From: Strix aluco
Lineage: Eukaryota; Chordata; Aves; Strigiformes; Strigidae
DNA: 64,000 bases
Assembly (NCBI RefSeq): GCF_031877795.1
Contig: NC_133971.1
Span: forward strand, 12,564,325-12,628,324
Direction of reading: 5' to 3'
Both the position numbers and the translations under genes were made by a program. Positions 36,010-47,592 of this stretch are shown piece after piece; within the stretch, counting starts at the first letter, position 1, and every line of letters starts with the position of its first letter. The notes beneath the pieces were generated by a model. It saw only the letters and a list, made by a program, of their open reading frames with translations. It did no database searches and was not told where the DNA came from.

Positions 36010-38044
36010 AAATTACTGCCACTTGTGCTTGGAGTGCTGTAAGAGAAGCCAGCGGCAGAGAAGACCACCCTGGCTAGACAGGGAGCTTTGGCTGCAACTC
36101 AGGGAGAAAAGGAGAGTTTACAGCTTTTGGAAGAAGGGGCTAGCCACTCACAGTGATTACAAAGATGCTGTGAGGCTGTGCAGGGTGGAAATCAGGAGGT
36201 CTAAAGCCCAGCTGGAAATTAATCTGGCTTCAGCATTCAAGGACAAGAAATGTTTCTATAAGTATGTCAGCAGCAAAAGAAAGACCAGGGAGAGTATCCA
36301 TCCCCTGCTAGACACAGGAGAAAACATGGCAACGAGTGATGAGGAAAAGGCCAAGGTGTTTAATGCCTTCTTAGCCTCAGTCTTTAATAACAAGACTAGT
36401 TGTATTGAGGGAATCCAGCCTCCTCAGCCAGAAGACAGAGACTGGGAGAACGACCCCCCCCGCAATCCGGGAGGAGACAGTCATTGACCTACTGCATCAC
36501 ATAGACATACACAAGTCTATGGGACCAGATGGGATACACCCGAGGGTGCTGAAGGAGCTGGCTGGGGTGCTTGCCAGGCCGCTTTCCATCATTTACCAGC
36601 AGTCCTGGCTGACTGGGGGGGTCCCGACAGATTGGAAATTGGCCAATGTGATGCCCATATGTAAGAAGTGTCGGAAGGATGATCCAGGAAATAACAGGCC
36701 TGTCAGATTGGCTTTGGTGCCCAGGAAGCTGATGGAGCAGCTCATCCTGAGTACCATCATACAACACCTGCGGGACAACCACATGATCAGGCCCAGTCAG
36801 GATGGGTTTATGAAAGGCAGGTCCTGCTTGACAAACCTGATCTCCTTCTACGACAGGGCAACCTGCTTATTGGATGAGGGAAAGGCTGTGGATGTTGTCT
36901 ACCTTGACTTTAGTAAGACCTTTGACACCATTTCCCACAGCATTCTCCTGGCAAAACTGGCTGCTCGAGGCTTGGATGGGCACATGCTTTGCTGGGTAAA
37001 AAAACTGGCTGGCTGGCCGGGCCCAAAGAGTTGTGGTGAACGGAGTTAAATCCAGTTGGCGGCCGATCACGAGTGGTGTCCCCCAGGGCTCAGTTTTGGG
37101 GCCACTCCTGTTTAACATCTTTATTGGTGATCTAGACGAGGGGATCGAGTGCACCCTCAGTAAGTTTGCAGATGACACCAAGTTGGGTGGGAGTGTTGAT
37201 CTGCTCAAGGGTAGGGAGGATCTGCAGAGAGACCTGGACAGGCTGGAGCGATGGGCTAAGGCCAACTGTAGGAGTTTCAATAAGGCCAAATGCCGGGTGC
37301 TGCACTTGGGCCACAACAACCCCCAGCAGCGCTACAGGCTTGGGGAGGAGTGGCTGGAGAGCTGCCAGTCAGAGAGGGACCTGGGGGTGTTGATTGACAG
37401 CCGGCTGAACATGAGCCAGCAGTGTGCCCAGGTGGCCAAGAAGGCCAATGGTATCCTGGCTTCTGTCAGAAATAGCGTGGCCAGCAGGGACAGGGAAGTG
37501 ATCCTGCCTCTGGACTCGGCACTGGTGAGGCCGCACCTCGATGACTGTGTTCAGTTTTGGGCCCCTCACTACAAAAAGGACATTGAATTACTTGAGCGTG
37601 TCCAGAGAAGGGCAACGGAGCTGGTGAAGGGTCTGGAGCACAGGTCGTACGAGGAGCGGCTGAGGGAACTGGGGTTGTTTAGTCTGGAGAAGAGGAGGCT
37701 GAGGGGAGACCTCATCGCCCTCTACAACTACCTGAAAGGAGGTTGCAGAGAGCTGGGGATGAGTCTCTTTAACCAAGTAATGAGTGGTAAGACAAGAGGG
37801 AATGGCCTCAAGTTGCGCCAGGGAAGGTTTAGACTGGATATTAGGAGTATTTCTTTACAGAACGGGTTGTTAGGTGTTGGAATGGGCTGCCCAGGGCAGT
37901 GGTGGAGTCCCCATCCCTGGAGGTGTTTAAGAGTTGGGTTGACATAGCACTTAGGGATATGGTGTAGTTGGGAACTGTCAATGTTAGGTTAATGGTTGGA
38001 CTAGGTGATCTTCAAGGTCTTTTCCAACCTAGATGATTCTGTGA
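36010..38044 (+). mobile_element. CR1 LINE, 2.0 kb, most of ORF2 reverse transcriptase
   Basis: The longest repeat copy in the window. It begins in the ORF2 linker (RQRRPPWLDRELWLQLREKR) and runs through 'HKSMGPDGIHPRVLKELAG', 'VVYLDFSKTFDTISH', '[20 protein letters not shown]' and the FADDTKLGG active-site box to a 3' end at 38044 (CTTTTCCAACCTAGATGATT plus the short CR1 tail). The 5' endonuclease region and ORF1 are absent. The frame is broken by only three apparent 1-nt changes: in a C8 run at 36454-36461, in an A7 run at 36998-37004, and a loss near 37845. Its last 1.15 kb matches the inverted copy at 11.6-12.7 kb closely. Confidence 0.96.
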
Positions 38045-39237
38045 GGAGATAGAGTGATACACTTGTCACTCTCTCCAGACATTTATGGATGTTTATGAGA
38101 TGTTTATGAGAGGCTAATAAAGAAAAGAACATAGATGGTGACAGTGCCAGGATGTATCAGTAGACCTACATCCTGCAAAATAGTTCTGTCACAGACTTTG
38201 TGAGGGTAGAGAGAGGACTTTATCAGAAAGGCTTATGTCCCTTGAAAGCTTTATATGCTAAATCCAAAGCCTGTGTATGTTAAATCCACTTCCCTACAAG
38301 GGAATTTCAAAACAGGGTTTGACCTCCTTAAGAGTCTTTTCTACCTCCTCCATTTCCATGTCCCTTCAGAAACCCATCTCTGTATGCCTGCAGGAACAAT
38401 CACCCCAAAGTGATCAACTGTGAGTAATCTGTGAAGCAGCTTGTATCTGAGGAAGTATTACCATATTCATAAAGTAGCAGCTCTGTGGACTTATGGGGTT
38501 GGATAGCCGGAAGCTGTCACAGATCTTTCCTGGCTTTTTTCAGCTGTACTCTGGTAAAGTTCTCATAGACTAATGTCCTAGTACTTTGTATTTTGTGTAT
38601 TACATAGCTTTATTTGCATTATTAAAATTCCCAGTAAACTGGATGATTAAAAGATGACCATAAAAAAAAAAAAAAGTGTCTGAGAGAAATAAGTAGTCAC
38701 ATATATGACAGTTCTGTCAATGTACACATTTAAATGCCTATTTCAAAATTGCTTTGAACTGTAAGGTTGCAAAAGCATTAGTAATAAAACTATTCAATTT
38801 TTGGTTTGGTATGAATTTTTTATTCATTGGAAAAGTGAGTTGAAATTGCTTGGAGCTACCTTCTTAAATAACTTCCAGATTGAACATGTACATTTTGCAT
38901 GCAAATAAGACTGAGAGATTGTGGCTACAAATAGCTATACTTAATTTGAATATGCAAAAATAGTATTTGCATGTGTGAACTTTACTAGAAGACGAGTAAG
39001 AGAGTTTAAAAAACAGGCTTGATATCTGTGTTTTCTAATCTGCAGGATGGCAGGAATATTTATCAAACTAAAGACATGTAAGTATCAGTAAATGAACAAA
39101 TTTGAAAACAGAGGGAAAAACCAGGAAAGAATGAAATTATAATCCAGTATACTCTTACAATTCAGCAGTCAGATTGTGGTTTATGGAATTAAAGCTTCAC
39201 AGGCATTAATAACAACAATAAACATATCACCACGTAC
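38045..39237. other. Intergenic, no gene recognised
   Basis: AT-rich; a short tandem repeat of GATGTTTATGA lies at about 38088-38110. I looked for further downstream exons of the minus-strand 5'-nucleotidase-like remnant (the expected block begins GKDGY) and did not find one. Confidence 0.5.
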
Positions 39238-39385
39238 CTTAGCCAAGTATTTCTTAATGGCAAGTTGATAGACCTTGCTTTCCTTCAGATACAGTCCTCG
39301 ATTTTTTACTGAGTCTCCTACAGTTCTGTGCCCTGGTTCTGCATCTGGATGAAGTCCAAATTCTATTCCTGCTACCTGAGGAAAT
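39238..39385 (-). pseudogene. 5'-nucleotidase-like pseudo-exon (C-terminal domain), intact frame
   Basis: 148 nt, acceptor TTCTTAACTTCCAG, donor AAG/gtacgt. One base plus 49 open codons: FPQVAGIEFGLHPDAEPGHR, then TVGDSVKNRGLYLKESKVYQ and LAIKKYLAK. This is the family's 5'-nucleotidase C-terminal-domain block (the 'FPQVSG... Y..A...YLA' pattern). It is the best preserved exon of the locus, with both splice sites intact. Confidence 0.85.
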
Positions 39386-39844
39386 CTGGAAGTTAAGAAG
39401 ACAAATACTGAATAGGAAAAAGGAATAAATCAAATTAATGAACCATTCAGAACAATGCTGTGAGAGCCAGACTCAGAGCAAAAAAGATATTGCTCTTATA
39501 ATAACAAAATTAATAAGATCTTACTTGCACCAAATATCCTACAATTATAAGGGTATTTGAGGCAGCAGCTGTTACTTTTATTGCCAACAGTCCAGAACTG
39601 ATCATCTATGTTAAAACACTACCAAATGAAAGGTATCTAAGTTTTTATCCCAGTTTTTATATTTGCATAATACAGTAATAATATTAGAAATGTTTCTTGT
39701 AGAGAAGTAATCATCATACTTTGTATAACACAAGGTTTGTGATACCATTATCAGCATTAAGTGAAATGGTGTGAAGCATTTTAAGTGTCTAAGACAACTA
39801 ATATTTTCATATGCAGGTGGAACAGACCGGATGATCACACCACA

Positions 39845-40012
39845 GACTTTCTATCAAGAGCTGTGTTATCTGTAAAACTCCTTTTAAAAAGTTTCCAACA
39901 GCTGTCTCTCTGGAATTCTGACTACTAGCAGTGGATCTACAACAGGAAGGTTAGCAAAAAGATCATCCATAGTAAAACCCTCTGCTGGGTATACTAGGTT
40001 TAAACAAAGTGT
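39845..40012 (-). pseudogene. 5'-nucleotidase-like pseudo-exon with stop codon
   Basis: Reads TLCLNLVYPAEGFTMDDLFA, then NLPVVDPLLVVRIPERQLLE, matching the family pattern 'hPAGxFTxxDLxxxLPxxDPLVVxxxTGxxLLEALENGVS'. A TAA interrupts at the 'LE-NGV' position (39888-39886), and the following TDNTALDRK block is in another frame. The upstream acceptor AG appears lost. Confidence 0.8.
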
Positions 40013-41333
40013 ATATACAAAATCATAGCAGAAAATAACGACATAGGTTTTTCTTCCATAAACATTTGGCTAAATAATACATTTTCTTGTTGAAAAATTT
40101 GAGGTTTACTGTGGATTGAGATTATGCTAAATAAGAAAGAATGTGTGTTAAAAAGTTGTTCAAATAATAGTGAGGTAGGAGTCAGTACTGTAAAGATGTA
40201 TACACATACTTAACTTTATGTGCAGTAAATAGTCTTAGAAAATTAAACAAATGTTGATTTAATGACATCTATAGTTAAAGGTGTGTTTGGTTTTTTTAAA
40301 TATTGCATACATGGATTGATGGAGAAACCAAATCTCAATCATAATCCCTTCCATCATAAAATAATGATAAAACCAACTTAAAACCAAAGCCATCTGGACA
40401 CCGGGTAAAACAGTGATTTTAAAAAACAAACAAAGCCAAACAAAAACAGTATAAAGAGAGTAATTATTAGCTAGGAAGAACAGGAAAATGGAGATAGCAA
40501 CACCGTCAAAACTGATTGTATATGAAAACTTGCAGAAGCTTTTTCAAATAGTTTGGGAGCATTTTGATTTAAAGCATATTTGGCAAAACCAATTCTCTGC
40601 AGATTTAGTAGGATCAAGGTTTTATATGTGGGAAATCTGTTCTCAAATTGCTTCTTATTTGATTGAGGAGTGGAAATAATTGCAAAAATATGTTGCTTTC
40701 AAGACTACAACCAGGATTTCACCCAAGCTATTTTGTCTCATTACAGTACTGCTGTACTTTAACTAAGCATCATTCTTCATTTTTACCATATTTGCTCTGC
40801 AAACACAATATGCTTGATTCCTGCCTTGGATAACATAGACTTTAAAAGAAAAAAAAAAAAACAAAAAAACACAACAAAACAAAACAAAAACACAGAGACA
40901 GAGAGTGTACAGAATCACCAATACAATCTAACCTATGTATACCAATTTTAAAATTATTTCTCATAAGACTATGTGTTTGTATATGCACTGGTATTTATGT
41001 TATTGTACTTCAGTTATAACCTGAAGTGGTTAGCTTATGTGATTAGTTCACATGTTAGCATGCTGATATTTCCAGTACGTGTATTGATATATGAAGCACT
41101 AAGATTTACTTTTCCAAATTCTTTGCTAATTTTAGGTTCCTAATTTCTTCAGAGGTTTCTTTTCCTCCAATATAACCATCTTTGAATGCTTTTGTGTGTG
41201 TGTTACAAATCACTGACTGGATTTGTTCTTACTCAGGAAGGGCTACTCCAAACTAAATGAAGACACATTTCCAAGATTAAATACCAACCTATTCAAAACA
41301 TTTTGGGTTACCAAAAATATTTTAAATGATGAC

Positions 41334-41520
41334 CAGAAGTAACTAGTGCTACCTCAGCATAAGCAGCTTCTAATATTACATTGGTAGTAGGATTTCCTAG
41401 ACTCCTTTCTGCTCCTCCCACAGTATTTATAGAACCATCTAGTTCTGTATCAGCTGGACAAAGAACTACTTCTAAAAGATGCTGAATAATAAGATTTCCA
41501 ATATATTTATTTGCAACAAA
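41334..41520 (-). pseudogene. 5'-nucleotidase-like pseudo-exon (inter-domain linker)
   Basis: Open frame containing HLLEVVLCPADTELDGSINT and then RSLGNPTTNVILEAAYAEVA, LVTSG. This corresponds to the family pattern 'V.G...V.LDGR...R..ET NLGN...DA......D.AL.NSG'. The conserved ETNLGN has become ERSLGN and the 5' boundary is unclear. Confidence 0.82.
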
Positions 41521-43656
41521 CATTCCTTAATTCTAGAAATCTGTTTCAAAAAAACAGATGTTTTTTATAATTTTCAGTAGAAAAAGAAAAACATGAAAAA
41601 TGTGTATTATCCCTTCAGTCACATAAATCTGAATAGACATATAAAACATCACTTGTTTTGGCCTTAATTAATACCTACATTTCTAAAGCCACCCAGCTTG
41701 CACTTTACATCCATGCTTATGAGAAGTTTAACAATACCGACAAAGCTACAAAATACATCTCTGGAGTTTATCAAGCAGGGGGAATTCCAGTCTAGCATTT
41801 CTTCTTACTATGTCTGATATAAATGATTTGCAGATAATGATAGTGGACAGCAGAAGTGATCAAGAACTGCTGTAAAATGATAAAACCAAGAAATTCCTGC
41901 AATAGTAATAAATACAGTTCTATCCATCATTGTCCTTAGAAAGAATGCTTGACTGGACTGCAAGAGATGACTCTACAAGTGACAGAATTAGGGGAGTTTG
42001 TTCTCATGCAGGAAATCGGTTCTTAAATGCAAAGGATACCTGGGATTTTACTGGTGAGCTTTGAAAAGTCAAAATTACCCTTTTTTTTTGTTTGTTTCAT
42101 GTTGCCTTTGAAAAGGAGAAGGTAAAATGATTCCAATGGTTGTACTAAACTAAAGAATCTAGCCAGAACTTGAGAATCATGATAACAGATGATAACCACG
42201 TACGTCAAATTAACAGGTTGTAGCTTGTTGCTTAAATCCATTCTTGGAACAATCATCACCCACATGCATTTCCTGAGCAATTTTCTTAACTATACTCCCA
42301 GTTAAATGTTCAAAACAAATTCACCTGTGGTCAACAACAGAAATGTTTCCACAGTTTAAAGACAGTTCATTAAATCATTAAGACAATCAGGGACTGCAAA
42401 CAACTTCACAGTCAACCTAACTGTAACGGTCTCAAAGTTTTACTCTAATGTGTGCTAGTTTTTAGCATCTTTTGTGAATGCCAATGATCTAATTAAAATT
42501 GTCTTGTGATCTCCAGAGTCCCCTCAGGAGCAGAGAACATAGCAGATGCCATGTTACTACAGCATGGCAAATACTGCTTCGTAGGAATGTACCTGTGGTT
42601 GACTGTAAGTGGTATCAGTGCTGCATATCAGAGAAAATAGCTTATTTAAATTTAATATTTTGTCAGAAATACTTTATTCACAGTAGGAATGCACTGTGCA
42701 GCTCAACAGTAATAACCACATAAGGGATTGAAGTATAAAGCTCTATATACTGGAGAGTTACAGTAATATTATGAATAAATATCTATAAAAAAGGAAATTC
42801 TTATGAATGGTTATCTTTCAATTAGAAAATCCCAGCATCTATAAAACAGAATGTTACTGAATGCTGCATTCTTCCACTTTGCCATTGCTTCTAACTGTTG
42901 AACAAGTACCTATGTCAAGGATAAATTAATTTATATTAATCCACATACCATTCATATAATTCATATGCCACATAATTCATATACTATTAGCAACTAATTC
43001 TGTCAAGAATTCAGGAAGTAGCACAGAGGAATGTCAAGGGTGCTGTTTTTTACAAGAGCTTTCTTATATTCTGCAGATACAGCAATACTTAAGGATGGAA
43101 CTGCATAAATGACAAGACTTCTAAATGTCATTTTCACAGGTGAGCTTAAAACTAAGTTTGATAAAGTGATGTCTTTTAATAGTAATCAACTCATGGATGC
43201 ACTAGAGTAACCTTCCATAAAAAATTAAAGCGAAGCAATTAAAAAAAAAAGCGCCACATTCCTCTGTGGTCTATTTACTGAAGTCAAGTTGTATCAGGAA
43301 GAAATATGGATCTCATTTCAAGATAGAAGGGAAAACTAATTCACAATTCTTATTAAAAATAAATCTAAACAGTATTTATAAAAGCAGGAAAATCCCATGG
43401 CTGCAATGTAAACACAGTGTAATTAATTGCATCTAGAATAACACAGAATATGGGACACAGTGCACTTACAGCTTCCCACCCTCTAAATTCACACTCAGAC
43501 ATGGAGTCAGGATGCAGCCATGGTAAAACCCTCCATCCAGGAATATGGAGATGCTTCCTGGCATTATTGATATGACCATGGTTTTTTAATAAATTTGAAC
43601 CTAATTCTTATTAGCTGTTTATTTTCTAAATAAATCATTAAGAAAATCATACCCAC

Positions 43657-44254
43657 CTGACGGTTGTGAGTGTACTCACTGATCACTGATTTTATACATA
43701 AATCTTTTTCTGGATTTCCCAGAAGGTCAGTTCTTTGAAAATTATACTGAAAGGATGAACCAAAGTTCCTTTTTTTTTTTTTTTGAGAAATTTCTAAAAT
43801 CAGACTTTTTCCATAATAAATGTTCCATTGATCTTTTTCATTTCATAATCATTGTCATGGCCAGCTAGTATCAGATCTACTCCAGGGGTATTCTGTGCAA
43901 GTCTGTCACTTCATTTGTGTCATAAACTGTGATAAACTCTGCTCCTTCTGCTTTAAGTTTTGCAGATATTTCATTAGCTGCTTTGATATAACCTGCATAG
44001 TTTATGTTAATTTGTTTATAGTAGAGAAGGTATCTAGCCTGTTAGCCCAATTTTTATACTCTTCCATTTAACTTTTTTTTTGACCGTGATGTGACCTAAT
44101 GGTTCCAAAGTAAATCTGTTGTATACATTGTGGAGGAAGCCTGAAAAACTAAATTTTTTGTACATATTCTTCCAGAATATCCAACACCAAAATCAAATTC
44201 ATGGTTTCCTAAACACATGTTCAGAAAATAATTTTTTAAAGTTAATACAAATAA
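43657..44254 (-). pseudogene. Metallophosphoesterase-domain pseudo-exon with frameshifts and stops
   Basis: On the minus strand: MCLGNHEFDFGV (complement of about 44174-44219), then after a frame change LDILEEYVQKI, then HNVYNRFTLEPLGHITVK and KSIKIGLTG followed by an in-frame TAG. Next INYAGYIKAANEISAKLKAE and GAEFITVYDTNE, then after another frame change LAQNTPGVDLILAGHDNDYE, then SDFRNFSK next to a 15-nt A run, and LCIKSVISEYTHNRQ before an intact donor CAG/gtgggt at 43657. The usual 'TH' metal-ligand position reads VYDTN, and the GHDH-type block reads GHDND. There are at least four reading-frame breaks. Confidence 0.85.
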
Positions 44255-46404
44255 CTGTAAGTTTTAGCCAAATGCCAGTTTTATGTATCATTTACTGTGA
44301 GGTAGAGATTGAGGAAAACATACACTTCACCTTGTCCTTAAAATAAACTTGATAGGGGAACTTAGTCCATTTATCCTTTATGAAAAAAAAAAAATCTTGA
44401 TCAATTTAATTTATTTTTGCAGCTCTTCTAGACACGCACAATTGTAAAGGACACTTTTCTGCATCTATTAGTTTCAATTCACAAGTTGTCTATGTCAAAA
44501 AAATCATAAATCATCCTCATGAGAGCATTTTTTTATGAAGTGTCAAGAAAAAAAGGTTGCATTTAATGCCCTGACAGATAGTTGAGGTAAAAAAAAAAAA
44601 TCAGTTTAGTATGATATTATTTTCTGTATTAAACATTAAATAATATGAAGGAAGTTAAAAAATCATTCTCAGTAGCCTACAAAAAACATCAAATAGTATA
44701 ACAGTAGGCATAAGAAATACTGGCCACAGCATTCTCAAATCTGTGTATGTTACAGAATCCCACATAAAGGCAGCACTAAGTGGGCTTTCAGTTCAAATCC
44801 TCAAAGGTGTAGTCCCTGAAAAGCTCCCTCTTCAACAAATTATCCTAGAGGGTTTTGGATGCTAAGATGCTTCTGCAGAGGGTTTATTTGCTAAGGGCAA
44901 AATCGCACATACTTATCAAACTTGAAATAATACTAGCATGAGCGGAAGGACTATTTAATATGGAAGTGACTGTGAGTGTGTACACAGGCAGATTTTTATA
45001 GATGCAAGCTCTTATGGTACTTTTCCTTGAAAAATATGATCTTTTCATGTTTCGTGCATGTTTTGTGTAACATGCTTGTTATACATTCTTGTTTCAAAGT
45101 ATATGTAAAATGAGAGCAGAAAACCAAATTTTATTATAAGGAATTTAATTCACTTCCTAAAAATTAACTAGCATCTGAGCTTTGCAAAAGAGTAACCAAA
45201 AACCATAAGGACTGTAAAAAGACCTCATTCTTCCACCCAACTAAATCCATGGCTGAAAGGACAGGTATGTTTGGAAACAAAAAGCAAGACAAACAAAAGA
45301 AATCTGTAAAGAGAAGGAATCATCTACTTGACATATATTTGCTTTCCCCTTTTGGCTCATATGAAGCCTTGTGCTGTCTTAACAACACTAAACAACCCTT
45401 TGGCTTATTTATATGGGTAGTGTCAAACAAACTATCTTGTGTTTCATAATTTCCTGGGTTACCACACTGCTGGTTTTGGTAGCCAGTTTTGTTGTCTTCT
45501 GGTTCTGAAACTATTTGTCACAATCTCATTTGGGAGTCTGAACACTTGCTGCTCACATCAAAAGTAAAGTATGTTTCAACTAAGAGTCAATTACTCTGTT
45601 TATTAAGAAGTATTTCTTTACAAAAGCACACTTTGTATGGTTTTTCTGTTAATTTCAAAGCAGATTATAAACCAGACCAAAAATCTTACATAGACTTAAA
45701 TGATCTTGGATTTACTTCTCCCCTGAAGTAATGGTCCCATAGTTGCTACAAGTAGCATTTAGATTACAGATGAGATGTTTTCTTTTTTAAAGAAGTTACT
45801 GTTGATTTTATATTACAGCCCCATACTTCTGGGATTAGATTTTCCTTTTATTTCTGCAATTTTAGAGGCAAACTTTGACTCTTCATTCATGCTTGAAGAG
45901 GATATTCTACTTGTAGAGAGGAGTTTTGGGCAAGAGTCTGCAAAAGTGCATGCCCTACACCCTATGTATCCTATGAAGCTGGGCTCTGCAGAGCACAGGC
46001 TTACTGTGGTACACCTCTAACAGGGACTGGAAAAGCCACAAAGATGCTGCCACTATACAGATTGTGTGCTTGTCCTGCTGTGACAAGGACTATGCTGAGG
46101 CTTGCAGAGCACTACTTCAGCCACTGGATCAAAACAACATCTTTCTACACATCACATCAAGAATTCAGGCAGTGTTGACAATGCAAAGACCACAAGCTGC
46201 ATTAAGGGTAAGAACACAAGGTCCTGCCTGAGACAACTTATAATCAAAAAGCTGCAGATGACCACCCACAACTGGGAACAAACCAACTTCAGGTATTACA
46301 AAATTCAACTTATCTTAGATATTATTTAGCAAAGACTGCAAATGGGCAGCACATTTAAAATAAGAATCATGTGTTTTTCTTTTTTTTTTTGCTACACATA
46401 AAAC

Positions 46405-46479
46405 TGATGGATTTAAGCAGTCTCCACTAAAAATAGTAAGCAGATTCAGAGAATCAAACTTTTTGTATTGGTTTCAATT
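46405..46479 (-). pseudogene. Metallophosphoesterase-domain pseudo-exon (GD metal-site block)
   Basis: Good acceptor (GTTTTGCTTTTCCTTGTAG) followed by 75 nt reading NQYKKFDSLNLLTIFSGDCL, NPS after an early TGA. This is the family block 'FDSLNPLVLFSGDxxNPS'. It lies upstream of the GNHE exon in the right order. Confidence 0.75.
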
Positions 46480-47289
46480 CTACAAGGAAAAGCAAAACCC
46501 AGGTCCACTTGACATACTGTTTTTGCATTCATCCATACTTGTAGCTTCCTTTTCATTGCTGAATTAATAAAGATTTCATTTGGCATTTCCTCAAAATAAC
46601 TGAAAATATTTACAAATAGAAGAGATGAGCAATGCTTAGAACATTCCATTCTTTTTCAAATGTCAATAGCAGGTGTTCAGTGAATAGAAAGGGAGGGATA
46701 AAATAGAAAAAGGCTACAGGCAAAATGTGGACTTGCTCCTTTTCTGTGTCTCACTGACTTGTGTTTTCTCACTTGACCTTCTCTACTAAATAACTGCTCT
46801 CTTACCACTTTCCATTTCACTTTATTTCATCATTCATAAGCACTCTCTGTTGCTTTTCAGCTTTTCCCACCCTGTTTCTTCATGTTAGTATATGTTCCTC
46901 CTTTTCTCGTCCATTGTTTTTTCCCCACTTCTTCATTGCCCTTATCTTTAACAGCTGTACAAATTTTTGGAATATTTAATAGCACTGATACTGCTGTCAT
47001 TAAATCACTTCCCTAGTGTTCTAGTGGGGAAGAGCATTTCCAGTAACTGAATGTTAAGAAATGTTCTTGCAGAAGTACTGAATTTAAAAAGTGGAAAAGA
47101 TGCTGAAGTAGTGGCAAATACAGTGGAAGAAATTACCTGTCTCATGAATTGACAAATAAACTTCCATGAAATGACAAAACCTTTCATAAGACTGGGGAAG
47201 TTTGTGAAAGCAGTTTTTACATCCCATAGCAATATTTGTAAGTTAATATTCTTTATGAAGCTGACATGATATTTTTGTAATTCAAAAAA

Positions 47290-47490
47290 TTCACAGAAGA
47301 ATAGTTGAAAAGGACCTTGAGGAGTCTATAATCCAATTTCCTTCTTAAGGGGTGATTAACAACACGTGCATAGTTTCTGGCAGAAGATTGTCTACATTTT
47401 TCTTTAAAACTTTCAATTAAAGTCTCCTGTGGAAAACTAATCCAGCCCTTCACTATCCTTAACATTAAAAAGAATTTTCAGTCTAACCTG
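47290..47490 (-). mobile_element. Ancient CR1/L3-like LINE 3' remnant
   Basis: Minus-strand words in order: CAGGTTAGACTGAAAATTCT, AAGGATAGTGAAGGGCTGGA, 'GGAAACTTTAAT...'-like block, GGATTATAGACTCCTCAAGG and TCCTTTTCAACTATTCTTCT. This resembles the conserved end of old CR1 elements ('...CCAAGGTCCCTTTCAACTC'). Very diverged. Confidence 0.5.
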
Positions 47491-47537
47491 TATGCTCTTG
47501 CTGAAATGTATTATATATTTCTATGATGCCAGGGGGG

Positions 47538-47592
47538 AAAAACAAACAAACAAACAAACAAAAAAAAAAAAACCAAACAACAAACCCAAAAC
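47538..47592 (+). repeat. AAAC-rich microsatellite
   Basis: (AAAC)n with an A13 run. It is preceded by CCAGGGGGGAAAA, much like the copy at 49687. Confidence 0.95.

Larger units (their letters stand above)
39238..46479 (-). pseudogene. Decayed 5'-nucleotidase / metallophosphoesterase (UshA/YfkN-like) gene
   Basis: Five separated minus-strand tracts give, in the correct N-to-C order, the signature blocks of this two-domain family: a GD-containing metal-site block (LLTIFSGDCLNPS, 46.4 kb), the GNHEFDFG block (44.2 kb), the GHD block (43.85 kb), the linker with ELDG and SLGN (41.4 kb), the C-terminal-domain block FTMDDLFANLPVVDPLLVV (39.95 kb) and FPQVAGIEFGLHPDAEPGHR (39.37 kb). Working members are secreted or cytosolic phosphohydrolases acting on nucleotides or sugar phosphates, using two metals in the N-terminal domain. 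Here several stops, frameshifts and lost metal ligands show the gene is dead. Introns and some splice sites remain, so it is a unitary-type pseudogene and not a retrocopy. The first block (HFNDVY type) and the end after KKYLAK were not found. I know of no mammalian gene of this family between RNF180 and RGS7BP. Confidence 0.82.

Noticed and set aside
47108..47265. Possible minus-strand exon (TATCATGTCAG acceptor, CAG/gtaatt donor)
   Set aside because: Two different frames are open across it and neither resembles the neighbouring remnant; the phase match with the 53490 exon may be coincidence.
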